Shown: positions 16,065-26,775, counted from the stretch's first letter. The stretch: DNA of 64,000 bases from Pseudoflavonifractor sp050943825 (GCF_050943825.1 NZ_JBMNPX010000004.1:1-64000), one strand, 5' to 3'. Numbers and translations are program-made. The notes: a model not told the origin generated them from the letters alone.

Positions 16065-17347
16065 TCACTTCAGGCTGCTCAGCACCGCACCGGCGGCCTC
16101 CAGAGTGCGGCTCAGGTCCTCCTGGGTGTGGGCGGCCGAGACGAACATGGCCTCGAACTGGGCGGGTGCCAGGTAGATGCCCCGCTCCAGCATGCCGGCA
16201 AAATACCGGGCGTACATGGCCACGTCGCTACCCTTGGCGTCGGTGAAGGTGTTCACGTCGGTGGGCGTAAAGAAGGGGGCCAGCAGGGAGCCCACCTGGT
16301 TGATATGCACCGGTGCGCCGGTGCGCTCCGCCGCCTCCCGCAGGCCGCCGGCCAGCAGGGTGGCATGGTCCTCAATCTGGGTGTACACCTCCGGATGGTC
16401 CTTCAGGTAGCGCAGCTGGGCAAGGCCCGCGGCCATGGCCACCGGGTTGCCGCTGAGGGTGCCCGCCTGATAGACCGCGCCGCAGGGGGCCACCTGCTCC
16501 ATCAGCTCCCGGCTGGCGCAGTAGGCGCCCACGGGCATGCCGCCGCCGATGATCTTGCCGAAGGTGACGATGTCCGCCTTCACGCCGTAGTAGGCCTGAG
16601 CGCCGCCCAGGGCCAGGCGGAAGCCGGTGATGACCTCGTCAAAGATGAGGAGTGCGCCGTACTTGTCGCACAGGGTACGCAGGCCCTCCAGGAAGCCGGG
16701 GGCAGGGCCCACCACGCCCATGTTGGCCGCCACAGGCTCCACGATGACGGCGGCTACCTGACCGGGGTTCTGCTCCAGCAGCTTCTCCACGCTCTTCAGG
16801 TCGTTGAACTGGGCAGTGAGGGTGTCCTTCACCACCACCTCCGGCACACCGGCGGAGGTGGGATGTCCTCCCGCCAGAGCGGAGGAGCCGGCCCCCACCA
16901 GCAGGCAGTCGGAGTGGCCGTGGTAGCAGCCCTCAAACTTGATGAGCTTGTCCCGGCCGGTGGCGCCACGGGCCAGCCGCAGGGCGGACATGACCGCCTC
17001 TGTGCCGGAGTTGACCATGCGCACCATCTCAATGCCGGGCACCAGCTCCACCATCAGCTCTGCAATCTCCACCTCGCGGGCAGTGGGCGCGCCGAAGGAC
17101 AGGCCGTCCTTCACCGCCTTCTCCACCGCCTCCCGGATGACCGGGTGGTTGTGGCCCAGGATCATGGGGCCCCAGGAGCCCACATAGTCCAGATATTTTC
17201 TGCCGTCCTCGTCCCAGAGGTAGGCGCCGTCGGCCCGGGTGATGAACCGGGGGGCCATGCCCACGGCCCGGAAGGCACGCACCGGGGAGTTGACGCCGCC
17301 GGGCAGGACTCGTTTCGCCTCTTCAAAGAGCTGTTCGCTGCGGTCCA

Positions 17348-17348
<1 letters not shown>
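16065..17348 (-). CDS. hemL: Glutamate-1-semialdehyde 2,1-aminomutase
   Basis: The 427-residue PLP enzyme makes 5-aminolevulinate from glutamate semialdehyde. The PLP lysine is Lys265 in TFGKIIGGGMPVG. Other family segments are VLPGGVNSPVRAF at the N terminus, RMVNSGTEAVMSALRLARG and YQAGTLSGNPVAM. Its start overlaps the hemB stop by one base (TGATG), so the two are coupled. It is the last gene of the cbiM-to-hemL unit and is immediately followed by the btuF promoter; no separate terminator is seen. Confidence 0.97.
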
Positions 17349-18334
<986 letters not shown>

Positions 18335-18382
18335 GCTGCTTCCTTTCCATGGGCGGTGTTCCGCCCGGATTGTTCCTTGATT

Positions 18383-19873
18383 TTAGAACATATGGCTGAT
18401 TTTCTCCACCATGGAGTCAATGGTGGCCCGCTGGGACACCACTACGGGGATGCCGTAGTCTCTGGCCTGGGCGGCGGTCTGCTCCCCGATGCACACACCG
18501 GTGATGCGGTCAAAGGGGAAGTCCTCTCCCACGGTGGACACAAAGCCCTTGACCGTGGAGGCGCTGGTGAAGGTAACCAGGGTGCCCTCCTCCGCCAGCA
18601 GCCGGTCCCGCAGCTCCTCAGAGCGGGGGTTATCGTACAGCGTGCGGTAGACGGCAATGTCGTCATAGGAAATTTTAGCCCCATCCAGGGCGTCCGTCAA
18701 GGCCTTGGAACCCAGCTCCGCCCGGAGCAGGAGCACCTTGCCCTGGGTCAGACCGGCCAGACCGGCTCCCAGGTGAGCCGCATCGTACACCTCGGGCACA
18801 TAGTCAGCCCGCAGGCCCCGGGCCAGCAGGGCCTTGGCGGTGCCGGGGCCGATGGCCGCCAGCTTCACGCTCCCAAGCGCCCGGGCATCCTTGCCCATGG
18901 ACTCCAGGGTGTGCCAGACGGTCTCCACACCGGCAGCGCTGGTGAACACCAGCCACTCATAGCCGGAGATGGCGTTCAGGGCCGCCTCCATGGCGGGACA
19001 GGGCAGGATGGGCACCGTCTCAATGCAGGGGTACTCCACCACCTGGGCGCCCATGGCCCGCAGGCGGGGCGCCAGGGTGCCGGAACGCTCCTTGGGCCGG
19101 GTCACCACCACGGTGCGGCCCTTGAGGGGCAGGGAATCGAACCAGTCAAACCTGTCCGCCAGACCGCAGACAGGACCGAAGATGCTGATGGCGGGGCTTT
19201 CAATGTGGTGCTCCTCCGCCGCCTGGGCCAGGGTGGCCGCAGTGGCGTTGACCCGGCGCTGGCCGGGGGTGGTGCCCCGCTCCACGATGGCGGCGGGGGT
19301 GTCCGGGTCCATACCGGCAGCGGTGAGCCCTGTGCAGATGGCGGGCAGGCTGCTCACCCCCATGAGGAACACCAGGGTGCCCTTGGTGCGCACCAGGGCT
19401 TCAAAGTCGATGTCCAGGGCCTTGCCCGCCCGGGCATGGCCGGTGATGATGTGGAGAGAGGAGGTAAAGTCCCGGTGGGTCACCGGAATGCCTCCGTAGG
19501 CGGGCACGGCAATGGCGGAGGTCACGCCGGGCACCTCCTGGAAGGGGATGCCGTTCTCCTCCAGCAGCTCCAGCTCCTCGCCGCCACGGCCGAAGAGGAA
19601 GGGGTCGCCGCCCTTCAGGCGCACCACGTTCTTCCCCTCCTGGGCCTTGCGCAGGAGGATGCGGTTGATCTCGTCCTGGGGCACCGGGTGGCGGGAGGCC
19701 TGCTTGCCCACGTCGATGGCCTCGGCCTTCTCCGGGATGAGGGCCAGGATCTCCGGGGCCACCAGCCGGTCGTACACCACCACTTCCGCTTTTTCCAGGG
19801 CCTCCAGGCCCTTGCGGGTCAGCAGGCCGGGATCTCCCGGTCCGGCACCCACCAGCGTTACCATGCCGCTCAT
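18383..19873 (-). CDS. cobA-hemD: Fused uroporphyrinogen-III methyltransferase and uroporphyrinogen-III synthase
   Basis: The 496-residue fusion carries two activities of the same branch point. Residues 1-240 are the SAM-dependent CobA/SUMT domain (VTLVGAGPGDPGLLTRKG, VVRLKGGDPFLFGRGGEE, GVTSAIAVPAYGGIPVTHR) that makes precorrin-2. Residues about 250-496 are HemD (VVVTRPKERSGTLAPRL, PCIETVPI, VFTSAAGVETVW, CIGEQTAAQAR), which cyclises hydroxymethylbilane. The fusion is common in clostridia. Its ATG overlaps the hemC stop. Routing uroporphyrinogen III straight to precorrin-2 fits a pathway devoted to cobalamin and siroheme. Confidence 0.96.
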   Translation of the reverse strand: MSGMVTLVGAGPGDPGLLTRKGLEALEKAEVVVYDRLVAPEILALIPEKAEAIDVGKQASRHPVPQDEINRILLRKAQEGKNVVRLKGGDPFLFGRGGEELELLEENGIPFQEVPGVTSAIAVPAYGGIPVTHRDFTSSLHIITGHARAGKALDIDFEALVRTKGTLVFLMGVSSLPAICTGLTAAGMDPDTPAAIVERGTTPGQRRVNATAATLAQAAEEHHIESPAISIFGPVCGLADRFDWFDSLPLKGRTVVVTRPKERSGTLAPRLRAMGAQVVEYPCIETVPILPCPAMEAALNAISGYEWLVFTSAAGVETVWHTLESMGKDARALGSVKLAAIGPGTAKALLARGLRADYVPEVYDAAHLGAGLAGLTQGKVLLLRAELGSKALTDALDGAKISYDDIAVYRTLYDNPRSEELRDRLLAEEGTLVTFTSASTVKGFVSTVGEDFPFDRITGVCIGEQTAAQARDYGIPVVVSQRATIDSMVEKISHMF

Positions 19874-20733
19874 TCCGCCGCCTCCTTCATCCTGCGGGCC
19901 AGGGTCTCGCCCAGCTGCTCCGCCTCCGTCACAGGGCCGGAAATCCGGTCCCGCCGTCCGTTTTCATCCATTCCGGTGAGAATCAGGGTGTCCCCGTCCA
20001 CCACGCCGTGGGCCGCCACCGGCGAGGAGCAGCCCCCGTCCAGCACCCGGACAAAGGCCCGCTCAGCCAGGGCGCAGACGGTCCCATCACGGTCGGTCAC
20101 AGCAGCCAGGCAGGGGTAGTCCTCCCCCGCCCGGGTCTGGACGGCCAGGATGCCCTGTCCGGCGGCGGGGATCATCTCCTCCGCCGTAAAGTACCGGGCA
20201 ATGCGCCCCTCCAGGCCCAGCCGCTTCAGCCCGGCGGAGGCCAGCACCAGGGCGGAGTACTGCCCCTCGTCCAGCTTCCGCAGGCGGGTCTGCACGTTGC
20301 CCCGCACCGGGGCCACTTCCATATCGGGATACAGGGCCACCAGCTGGATGGCACGGCGGCGGGAGGCGCAGCCGATGGGCAGGGACGGGTCCAGCTCCGC
20401 CTTTCCCACGGGCAGCACCAGGGCGTCCCGGGGGTCCTCCCGCTTGGAGAAGCCCGCCAGAGGCAGCCGGGGGTCGGTCTCCATGGGCAGGTCCTTACAG
20501 GAGTGGACGGTGATGTCCACCCGGCCCTCCAGCAGGGCCGCGTCCAGCTCCCGGACAAAGAGGCCCTTGCCGCCCACCTTGTCCAGGGTACGGTCCAGAA
20601 TTTTATCGCCGGTGGTCTTCATGGTCACCAGCTCCAGCTCAATGCCGGGGTCAAAGGCCCGGATGGCCTCCATCACCAGCTGAGACTGGGTCACAGCCAG
20701 GACGCTCTCCCGGCTTCCGATGCGCAGCTTCAT
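19870..20733 (-). CDS. hemC: Hydroxymethylbilane synthase (porphobilinogen deaminase)
   Basis: The 287-residue enzyme assembles four porphobilinogens. It has LRIGSRESVLAVTQSQ at the N terminus, HSCKDLPME, IGCASRRRAIQL and the dipyrromethane-binding Cys235 in DGGCSSPVAAH. It overlaps its upstream and downstream neighbours (sirC and cobA-hemD) by 4 bases each. Confidence 0.97.
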   Translation of the reverse strand: MKLRIGSRESVLAVTQSQLVMEAIRAFDPGIELELVTMKTTGDKILDRTLDKVGGKGLFVRELDAALLEGRVDITVHSCKDLPMETDPRLPLAGFSKREDPRDALVLPVGKAELDPSLPIGCASRRRAIQLVALYPDMEVAPVRGNVQTRLRKLDEGQYSALVLASAGLKRLGLEGRIARYFTAEEMIPAAGQGILAVQTRAGEDYPCLAAVTDRDGTVCALAERAFVRVLDGGCSSPVAAHGVVDGDTLILTGMDENGRRDRISGPVTEAEQLGETLARRMKEAAE

Positions 20734-21182
20734 CCTTTCCCCTCCTTCAGGGTCTCCCGGATAGCGGCGGCCGCTCTGGCCACCGCCTTGTGGTCGTTAT
20801 TGGCGGACACGACGCCGGCCACCAGCTCCTCCCCCAGGCACACCGCCGGGAAGAGGAAGGTGCACTCCTCCCGCCGGTCTGCCACGCTGACAGGGATGCC
20901 CAGCGCACGGGCGTCCTCCCCCACCTGGCGGTTCACCGCCCGGTCGTCGGTGGCGGCCACGGCCAGGACCGCGCCGTCCAGGTCTCCGGGTTGATAGGGC
21001 CGCTGAAGCCAGCTGACGCCCTCTATCTTCTCCTTCCACTCCGGGGCAATGAGGGTCACCTGAGCCCCGAAGGTCTTGAGCACCCCGGCCCGGCGGCAGG
21101 CGATGGCCCCGCCCCCCACCACCACGGCCTTGCGGCCGTTGAGGTCGATGAAGAGGGGAAAGCGGATCTCCTTTTGTTCCAT
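20730..21182 (-). CDS. Precorrin-2 dehydrogenase / sirohydrochlorin synthase
   Basis: The 150-residue protein corresponds to the NAD-dependent N-terminal part of CysG/Met8: PLFIDLNGRKAVVVGGGAIACRRAG (Rossmann loop), a central AATDDRAVNRQV, and VSANNDHKAVARAA. It oxidises precorrin-2 to sirohydrochlorin, the substrate for CbiK. It is shorter than Met8 and probably lacks chelatase function, which CbiK supplies. It lies one base after hemA and overlaps hemC. Confidence 0.92.
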   Translation of the reverse strand: MEQKEIRFPLFIDLNGRKAVVVGGGAIACRRAGVLKTFGAQVTLIAPEWKEKIEGVSWLQRPYQPGDLDGAVLAVAATDDRAVNRQVGEDARALGIPVSVADRREECTFLFPAVCLGEELVAGVVSANNDHKAVARAAAAIRETLKEGKG

Positions 21183-21183
21183 G

Positions 21184-22380
21184 TCACTCCACCCTTCCGC
21201 CGTTGCGGGTGCGGATCTTCTCCTCGCACCTGGCCAGTTCCCCGGCGGTGAGCACGTCCTTCAGGCCGCCGGCGAGCAGCTCCACCGCCCGGCACACCGC
21301 GTACTCGGCCACCTCGGCCCTGTCCAGCTCCTCCAGGTCGGGCCGCTCCAGCACCCGGTCGGTGATGTCCGCCTTGAGCCGCTCCAGCAGGGGCAGGCTC
21401 TCCCGGTAGTCGGCCCACTGGTAGAAGCGGGCGATCTGGCTCTCCAGAATCTCTTCCACCTCGGGGGGCGCCTGCCGCTCAGGTGCGGCGCCCAGAGCAT
21501 CCACATTGAAGAGCTTCACGCCGGGCAGGTCACCGGCCTCGGGCTGGATGTCCCGGGGAATGGCCAGGTCCACCAGCAGGGCCGGAGGCGTGCTGAGGGC
21601 GGAGAGCTCGGCAGCGGATACGGTATAGTGGGGGCTGGTGGTGGCGGAGAGGAGGATATCCCGTCCCTCCATGGCCGCGTAGCGCTCTTCATAGGGGGCC
21701 ACAGCGCAGCCCGCGGGCACCACGGTCTCCCCGTGGTTGTAGCTCCGCAGGGTGACGGTGACGGCGCAGCCCGCCTCCCGCAGCAGGGAGGCCGCCAGGC
21801 GGCCCATCTCACCGTTGCCGATGACCAGCGCCTTCCGTCCGGCCAGACCGCCGGTCTCCCGCTCCAGCACCTCCACGGCCCGGGAGGCGGCGGAGGTGGG
21901 CAGGGCGGTGAGCCGCGCCCTGGTCTTGACCGCCTTGGAGGCGGAGACAGCGGTACGGAACAGGGTCTCCAGCACCGGGTCTGCGCCCCCGTTCTCCCGG
22001 GAGGCGGCAATGGCCGTCTTGACCTGGGTGACGATCTGGTCCTCGCCCCAGATCTGGGACCGGAGCCCCGCAGCCACCCGGGCCAGATGCCGCACCGCGT
22101 CCTCATCCCGCCGGGTGACAAAGGCGTGGGCAAAGGGGGCGTAGTCCTGACCGGCGGCGGCGCACAGCACCGCGCCGGGCTCCGGGTTCACCCCGGGCTG
22201 GCAGGAGAGGTAGATCTCCGTCCGGTTGCAGGTGGAGATGATGACGCAGCCCTGTACGCCGGGCACGGTGCGCCGGATCTCCCCCGACAGCTCCCCCGCC
22301 TGATTGCGGGTAAAGGAGAGCCGCTCCCGCAGGGCGATGGGGGCCAGGCCGTAGTCCAGGCCGGACATGGATAGGTTCAT
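21184..22380 (-). CDS. hemA: Glutamyl-tRNA reductase
   Basis: The 398-residue enzyme makes glutamate semialdehyde from glutamyl-tRNA, the first step of the C5 pathway. The catalytic Cys51 lies in ISTCNRTEIY. The substrate-binding region is near LRSQIWGEDQIVTQVK, and the NADPH site is ALVIGNGEMGRLAA. The C-terminal dimerisation helix follows. The third in-frame codon ATG was chosen because AAGGAAG touches the GTG nine bases upstream. It lies 34 bases downstream of cbiL. Confidence 0.96.
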   Translation of the reverse strand: MNLSMSGLDYGLAPIALRERLSFTRNQAGELSGEIRRTVPGVQGCVIISTCNRTEIYLSCQPGVNPEPGAVLCAAAGQDYAPFAHAFVTRRDEDAVRHLARVAAGLRSQIWGEDQIVTQVKTAIAASRENGGADPVLETLFRTAVSASKAVKTRARLTALPTSAASRAVEVLERETGGLAGRKALVIGNGEMGRLAASLLREAGCAVTVTLRSYNHGETVVPAGCAVAPYEERYAAMEGRDILLSATTSPHYTVSAAELSALSTPPALLVDLAIPRDIQPEAGDLPGVKLFNVDALGAAPERQAPPEVEEILESQIARFYQWADYRESLPLLERLKADITDRVLERPDLEELDRAEVAEYAVCRAVELLAGGLKDVLTAGELARCEEKIRTRNGGRVE

Positions 22381-22414
22381 ATGTTGCACTTCCTTACAGG
22401 AGCAATCGCCCCGC

Positions 22415-23107
22415 TTATGTCTCGTTCCGGTGCTCCCTGACCAGCACCACGGAGAAGTAGCCCTCGCCCTCCTCCAGTTCCTCCAGGCTGTGGTACACCC
22501 GCTCGCCCGTCATGCCGCAGTTGGCCACCATCTCGCCGTCCAGGCTCCGCTCACGCAGCTTGTCCCGCAGGGCGGGCAGGCTCTTGCCCGCCTTCATGAA
22601 GGCCTTGTTGGCCGGGAAGTCCAGGCAGTCGTCCACGCCCTCATAGGAGGCGGGCACCACCAGCAGCCGCTCGGCGCTCTCGCACAGGGAGGTGCCCAGC
22701 TTGGCCGCCACGGCACAGATGGAGGGCACACCGGGAATCAGCTCGGCGTCATAGCCCCGGGCCAGCACCTTCTTGTGGACGTAGATATAGGTGGAGTAGA
22801 GGGTAGGGTCTCCCAGGGTGATGAAGGCCACGTTTTTCCCCTCGTCCAGCAGGGTACAGATACGCCCGGCAATCTCCTCATAGCAGCCGTCCAGCAGGGC
22901 CTTGTCCCGCACCATGGGGGTGGGGCAGGGCAGCAGGTTCTTGCCCTCCACCACGTCCTTGACGATATTCAGGGCGGTCTTCTCCCCGCTGCCCTTGTCG
23001 GGCACGGCCACCACGTCGGCCTCCAGCAGAATGCGGCGCGCCTTCAGGGTGAGCAGCTCCGGGTCTCCGGGGCCCACGCCCACGCCGTACAGTTTTCCTC
23101 GGTTCAT
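22415..23107 (-). CDS. cbiL: Cobalt-factor II C20-methyltransferase
   Basis: The 230-residue SAM-dependent methyltransferase methylates C20 of cobalt-sirohydrochlorin. It has the tetrapyrrole-methylase start KLYGVGVGPGDPELLTLKA, FITLGDPTLYSTYIYV and PGVPSICAVAAKLG, features of the CbiL/CobI subgroup. Its ATG overlaps the cbiO stop, which ties cobalt uptake to the first methylation of the cobalt ring. Confidence 0.93.
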   Translation of the reverse strand: MNRGKLYGVGVGPGDPELLTLKARRILLEADVVAVPDKGSGEKTALNIVKDVVEGKNLLPCPTPMVRDKALLDGCYEEIAGRICTLLDEGKNVAFITLGDPTLYSTYIYVHKKVLARGYDAELIPGVPSICAVAAKLGTSLCESAERLLVVPASYEGVDDCLDFPANKAFMKAGKSLPALRDKLRERSLDGEMVANCGMTGERVYHSLEELEEGEGYFSVVLVREHRNET

Positions 23108-23958
23108 GTTGTCTCCTCCTGTTTCAATAGCCGCAGCAGCTCCCGCCGCACCGCGCTGATGGTGGCGGCGGACACGTCGGCATCCAGTCCGTCCTGCTCC
23201 CGCAGTATTTCCATCAGGTGGGCCATACGGGGCAGGCGCAGCTGGTTGGCCCGGAGCACCTCCGGCTTGGAAAAGAGCTCTCCCGGCGTACCCTCCAGCA
23301 GGACATGACCTTGCCCCAGCAGATAGGCGTAATCGCAGGAGATGGGCACCACGTCCATGTCGTGGGTGGCCAGCAGAATGGTCATATTCAGGCTGTCCCG
23401 CAGCTGGGACAGCAGGTGCATCAGCTCGCTGACCCCGTGGGGGTCCAGTCCGGCGGTGGGCTCGTCCAGAATGAGCACCTCCGGCTCCATCACCAGCACG
23501 CCGGCGATGGCCACCCGCTTCTTCTGTCCGAAGGAGAGGGCGTGAGTGGGCTTGTCCCGCAGGGCGGACACGCCGGTGCGCTCCATGGCCTGCTCCACCC
23601 GGCGGCGGACCTCTTCCTCAGGCAGGCCCAGATTCACCGCGCCGAAGGAGATGTCCCGGTACACGTCGGCGGAGAAGAGCTGGTCGTCCGGGTCCTGGAA
23701 CACGATGCCCACCCGGCGGCGCAGCTCGGCGATTCCCTTCCGGTCCCGGCGGACCTCCACTCCGTCCAGCAGCACCTGGCCGGAGGAGGGGTTCAGTACC
23801 CCGTTCAGGTTGAGGAACAGGGTGGACTTGCCCGCACCGTTTGCGCCCAGAATGCCGGTAATTTTCCCCTTCTGGGCCTTGAGGGAAATATGGTCCAGGG
23901 CTATGGTGCCGTCCTCATAGGTGTAGCACAGGTCCCTGGTCTCAATGGCGGCGTTCAT
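23104..23958 (-). CDS. cbiO: Cobalt ECF transporter ATPase
   Basis: The 284-residue ATPase has Walker A GANGAGKST, the Q-loop VFQDPDDQLFSADVYRDI (typical of ECF ATPases), signature SFGQKKR, Walker B LILDEPT and THDMD. The ATG overlapping the cbiQ stop (ATGA) was chosen; longer frames enter cbiQ. The C-terminal extension past residue 240 is charged and specific to this group. Confidence 0.95.
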   Translation of the reverse strand: MNAAIETRDLCYTYEDGTIALDHISLKAQKGKITGILGANGAGKSTLFLNLNGVLNPSSGQVLLDGVEVRRDRKGIAELRRRVGIVFQDPDDQLFSADVYRDISFGAVNLGLPEEEVRRRVEQAMERTGVSALRDKPTHALSFGQKKRVAIAGVLVMEPEVLILDEPTAGLDPHGVSELMHLLSQLRDSLNMTILLATHDMDVVPISCDYAYLLGQGHVLLEGTPGELFSKPEVLRANQLRLPRMAHLMEILREQDGLDADVSAATISAVRRELLRLLKQEETT

Positions 23959-24734
23959 CCCACCACGCTCCTCTCCAAACAGAATACCAGCAGCTGTCCC
24001 AGGGCCACCCCCGCCGTAACAGGGTAGAGCCAGCGTCCCGGCCGGTAGCCGCTGGACAGGGTGGTCAGGTGGTTGGCGTAGCCCCGGGATTCCAGGGCAG
24101 TGTATACCCGGTCCGCCTTCCGCCAGGCCCGCAGAAACACCATGGAGATCAGCGTGCCCAGGGAGGAGATGGACCGGCGCAGGCCCTGGTACCCCAGCCG
24201 GGACTCCTGGGCGATGCGGATATTGGCGGCCGTCTCGGCCAGCACAAAGATAAAGCGGTAGATGAGCTCCATCAGCTCCACCAGCAGGCGGGGTACATGG
24301 AGCTTCTCCAGGGCCATGGTCACGTCGGTGACCGGGGTGTTCAGCGTGAGAAAATACATGCACGCCACCGCCCCCATGGCCTTGCAGAACAGGGTGGACG
24401 CCTGCCGGAGGGCGGCGGCGTCAAAGCCCCACAGACGGCTGCCCACAGGGACCGCCGCCAGAACGGCGGTCCCTGCCGGGTAGCTGTGAAACAGCACGGT
24501 AATGCTGCCGATGAGCAGAAATGCCAGGGGAATCTTCAGAAAGTGGAGATAGACCCGGAGCGACAGTCCGCCCAGCAGCCGTGTCAGCAGCCCCATGCCC
24601 ACCAGGGTGGCCAGCCCCACCGCGATGCTGTCGCAGCACAGGCAGAGCAGCAGACTCACCGCCGTCAGCAGCAGCTTGGGCATGGGGGATACCCGCCGCA
24701 GCTTGGACTGATAGGCGTAACGGTCGGTTCCCAT
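23955..24734 (-). CDS. cbiQ: Cobalt ECF transporter transmembrane protein
   Basis: The 259-residue membrane protein has five to six hydrophobic segments and the two coupling-helix motifs of ECF T components, seen here as ESRLGYQG and ALESRGY (Ala-Arg-Gly type). It couples CbiO to CbiMN. It starts 2 bases after cbiN. Confidence 0.94.
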   Translation of the reverse strand: MGTDRYAYQSKLRRVSPMPKLLLTAVSLLLCLCCDSIAVGLATLVGMGLLTRLLGGLSLRVYLHFLKIPLAFLLIGSITVLFHSYPAGTAVLAAVPVGSRLWGFDAAALRQASTLFCKAMGAVACMYFLTLNTPVTDVTMALEKLHVPRLLVELMELIYRFIFVLAETAANIRIAQESRLGYQGLRRSISSLGTLISMVFLRAWRKADRVYTALESRGYANHLTTLSSGYRPGRWLYPVTAGVALGQLLVFCLERSVVG

Positions 24735-24736
24735 GG

Positions 24737-25039
24737 TCAGTTTGCCTCCTCGTTCCGCTTCCCTTCTCCGGGCCGCTTGGTGATCCGGCCCAGCACAAAG
24801 CCCACCACACCGGCGCCGATGGCCGCCTGGAGGGCAAAGAGCAGGGACTCAATTTCACCGCTGGCAGGCTCCAGGATGGGCTCAAACCAGGGCTCGTAGT
24901 CGGGGTTGAGCTCCTCGACGGCCTCCTGAGCCTGGCCGTCGGCGCCGCCGAACTCGGCGTTGGGCAGGAGCCACAGGGGAAGGGCCGCCAGCAGCACGGC
25001 CAGCGCAATCAAAATCAGATTTTTCTGCCAAACCTTCAT
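24737..25039 (-). CDS. cbiN: Cobalt transport protein CbiN
   Basis: The 100-residue protein has two membrane helices (about residues 5-23 and 68-87) with an acidic external loop containing AEFGGADGQAQEAVEELNP and YEPWFEPI, the CbiN signature that assists metal loading of CbiM. GGAGGGGAATGAG precedes the ATG. It lies between cbiM and cbiQ, as in other bacteria. Confidence 0.94.
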   Translation of the reverse strand: MKVWQKNLILIALAVLLAALPLWLLPNAEFGGADGQAQEAVEELNPDYEPWFEPILEPASGEIESLLFALQAAIGAGVVGFVLGRITKRPGEGKRNEEAN

Positions 25040-25052
25040 CTCATTCCCCTCC

Positions 25053-25775
25053 TTACACCACATGGAGCGCCTGGAGCTCGTTCTTGCTGTACTTCTCCAG
25101 CACGTTGAATACCACCACGGTCAGCAGTCCCTCGGCGATGGCCAGGGGGATCTGTGTGACGGCGAAGATGGTGAGGAACTTGAGCATACCGTCCCCGGTG
25201 GCCAGAGCCAGCTGGACGGAGGTGACCACGTAGGTCAGCAGGTCGCCCAGAGCGGCGGCGGCAAAGACCGCCACAGCGGCGGGAGCGCCCACCTTGCGCA
25301 GCAGCTTGTACACCACCCAGGACACAATGGGACCGGCCACCGCCATGGAGAAGGTGTTGGCGCCCAGGGTGGTCAGGCCGCCGTGGGCCAGCAGCAGAGC
25401 CTGGAACAGCAGCACGATGAGGCCCAGCACAGCCATGGTGGTAGGCCCGAAGAGGATGGCGCCCAGGCCCACGCCGGTGGGGTGGGAGCAGGAGCCGTTG
25501 AAGGAGGGCAGCTTCAGGGCGGAGAGCACAAAGGCAAAGGCGCCGCACATGGCCAGCAGGATCTTGGTTCTGGGGGCCTCCTCAATTTTCTTTCGGATGG
25601 AGATAAGGCCGGCGGCCACAAAGGGCACGCACACCACGCCCCAGCCGATGGCCCAGCCAACCGGCAGGTAACCCTCGGCGATGTGCATGGCGGAGGCCCC
25701 TACAGTGAGGGCGGCCATCAGCACGGCCAGAACGGCGCACGTTCTAATCCATTGGTTCATTGTACATGATTTCAT
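25053..25775 (-). CDS. cbiM: Cobalt ECF transporter substrate-binding membrane protein
   Basis: The 240-residue membrane protein has a cleavable leader ending ASA, after which the metal-binding N terminus MHIAEGYLP (with the conserved His) becomes exposed. Also seen are NGSCSHPTGVGLGA and LAHGGLTTLGAN with conserved histidines. The AGGAAAGG is about 11 bases from the chosen ATG and abuts an earlier in-frame ATG at 25787, so the start is uncertain by four codons. It is the first gene after riboswitch 2. Confidence 0.93.
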   Translation of the reverse strand: MKSCTMNQWIRTCAVLAVLMAALTVGASAMHIAEGYLPVGWAIGWGVVCVPFVAAGLISIRKKIEEAPRTKILLAMCGAFAFVLSALKLPSFNGSCSHPTGVGLGAILFGPTTMAVLGLIVLLFQALLLAHGGLTTLGANTFSMAVAGPIVSWVVYKLLRKVGAPAAVAVFAAAALGDLLTYVVTSVQLALATGDGMLKFLTIFAVTQIPLAIAEGLLTVVVFNVLEKYSKNELQALHVV

Positions 25776-25811
25776 ACGATTTTTCATCCTTTCCTATCGT
25801 CCGTAGGTTGG

Positions 25812-25972
25812 TGAATTGGGGACCGGCCAGGTTTTCCGGCTTGAGCCTCTTCGCCTCCGGACGCCTTCCCAGGCGCACCCAGTGGCCGTTGTCCGGCGGC
25901 TCTTCTCTTACGGCAGCGGGACTGCGCGGGATTCTCACCCGACTTCCCTCTGCCGGCCCACGCTTCTATCTA
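25812..25972 (-). ncRNA. Cobalamin riboswitch 2 (cbiM leader)
   Basis: On the minus strand it reads AGGGAAG, GGGTGAGAATCCCGCGCAG, CCCGCTGCCG, then GGCCACTGGG (the GCCACTG box), and AAGCCGGAAAACCTGGCC. These are the conserved parts of the AdoCbl class. It lies between the cbiK stop and cbiM with no T-run terminator after it, so it probably controls translation start of cbiM. No clear promoter is seen upstream, so it may act inside a long transcript. Confidence 0.9.
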
Positions 25973-25983
25973 TATGAACGGGA

Positions 25984-26775
25984 TCAGTCCCGATTGTCTG
26001 CCGCCTGTCTGGCGTGCTCGGCAAACAACCGCTGGATGCCGGGGAACTCCCCCAGACCTCTCAGGTCGCACTCCACCTGGTAGCCCGCCCCCTCCAGGGC
26101 ACTCTTCCAGGAGTCGGGCTCCTCACCGGCCAGATCGTTGCGGGCGTGGTCGCCCGCCACCACCATCAGGGGGTGCAGCTGGGCTTTCTTCACCTCAGGC
26201 CGCTCGGAGAGCCGCCGCAGCACCTGCTCCAGACCGGGATAGCCCTCCACCGTGCCGATGATGATGTCCTTCCGGCCCATGTCGTGGAAGAGGTACTCCA
26301 GCTGGGTGTAGGACGGGTTCACATAGTGCTCAGTGCCGTGGCCCATGAACACCTGGGCGGTGTCCGCCTGCTGCTCAGGCAGCTGCTCCAGAATGGCGTC
26401 AGCCACCGCCTCGTAGTCCTCAATGGAGGTGAGCAGGGGCGCGCCCACGGTCAGCCGGGCGAATTTGCCCCGGAAGGGCTCGGCCTGGGCCATGAGCTTG
26501 TCGTACTCCGCGCCGTTGATGACGTGGGTGGGCTGAATGACCACGTCGGTCACCCCCTCCGCCAGCAGCTGCTCCAGAGCCTGGGCAGGGCTGGGGATGA
26601 CGATGCCGTCCCGTTCCTTCAGTTTACGGCAGATCATGCCGCTGGTAAAGGCCCGGAGGAGAATCCGGTCGGGAAACACAGCGGCAAGCTCCTTCTCAAT
26701 GGCCGCGATGGTCCGCTCCAGGGTGTCCTGGTAGCTGGTGCCGAAGGAGACGGCCAGAATGGCTTTCTTGTCCAT
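25984..26775 (-). CDS. cbiK: Sirohydrochlorin cobaltochelatase, anaerobic type
   Basis: The 263-residue enzyme inserts cobalt into sirohydrochlorin. It shows AILAVSFGTSYQDTLERTI, IQPTHVINGAEYD with a metal-site His, and MGHGTEHYVNPSYTQLE with the second catalytic His, all typical of CbiK. The ATG after GGAGGATATCC was chosen rather than one 15 bases upstream. No signal peptide is present, so it is cytosolic. It ends directly before riboswitch 2. Confidence 0.95.
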   Translation of the reverse strand: MDKKAILAVSFGTSYQDTLERTIAAIEKELAAVFPDRILLRAFTSGMICRKLKERDGIVIPSPAQALEQLLAEGVTDVVIQPTHVINGAEYDKLMAQAEPFRGKFARLTVGAPLLTSIEDYEAVADAILEQLPEQQADTAQVFMGHGTEHYVNPSYTQLEYLFHDMGRKDIIIGTVEGYPGLEQVLRRLSERPEVKKAQLHPLMVVAGDHARNDLAGEEPDSWKSALEGAGYQVECDLRGLGEFPGIQRLFAEHARQAADNRD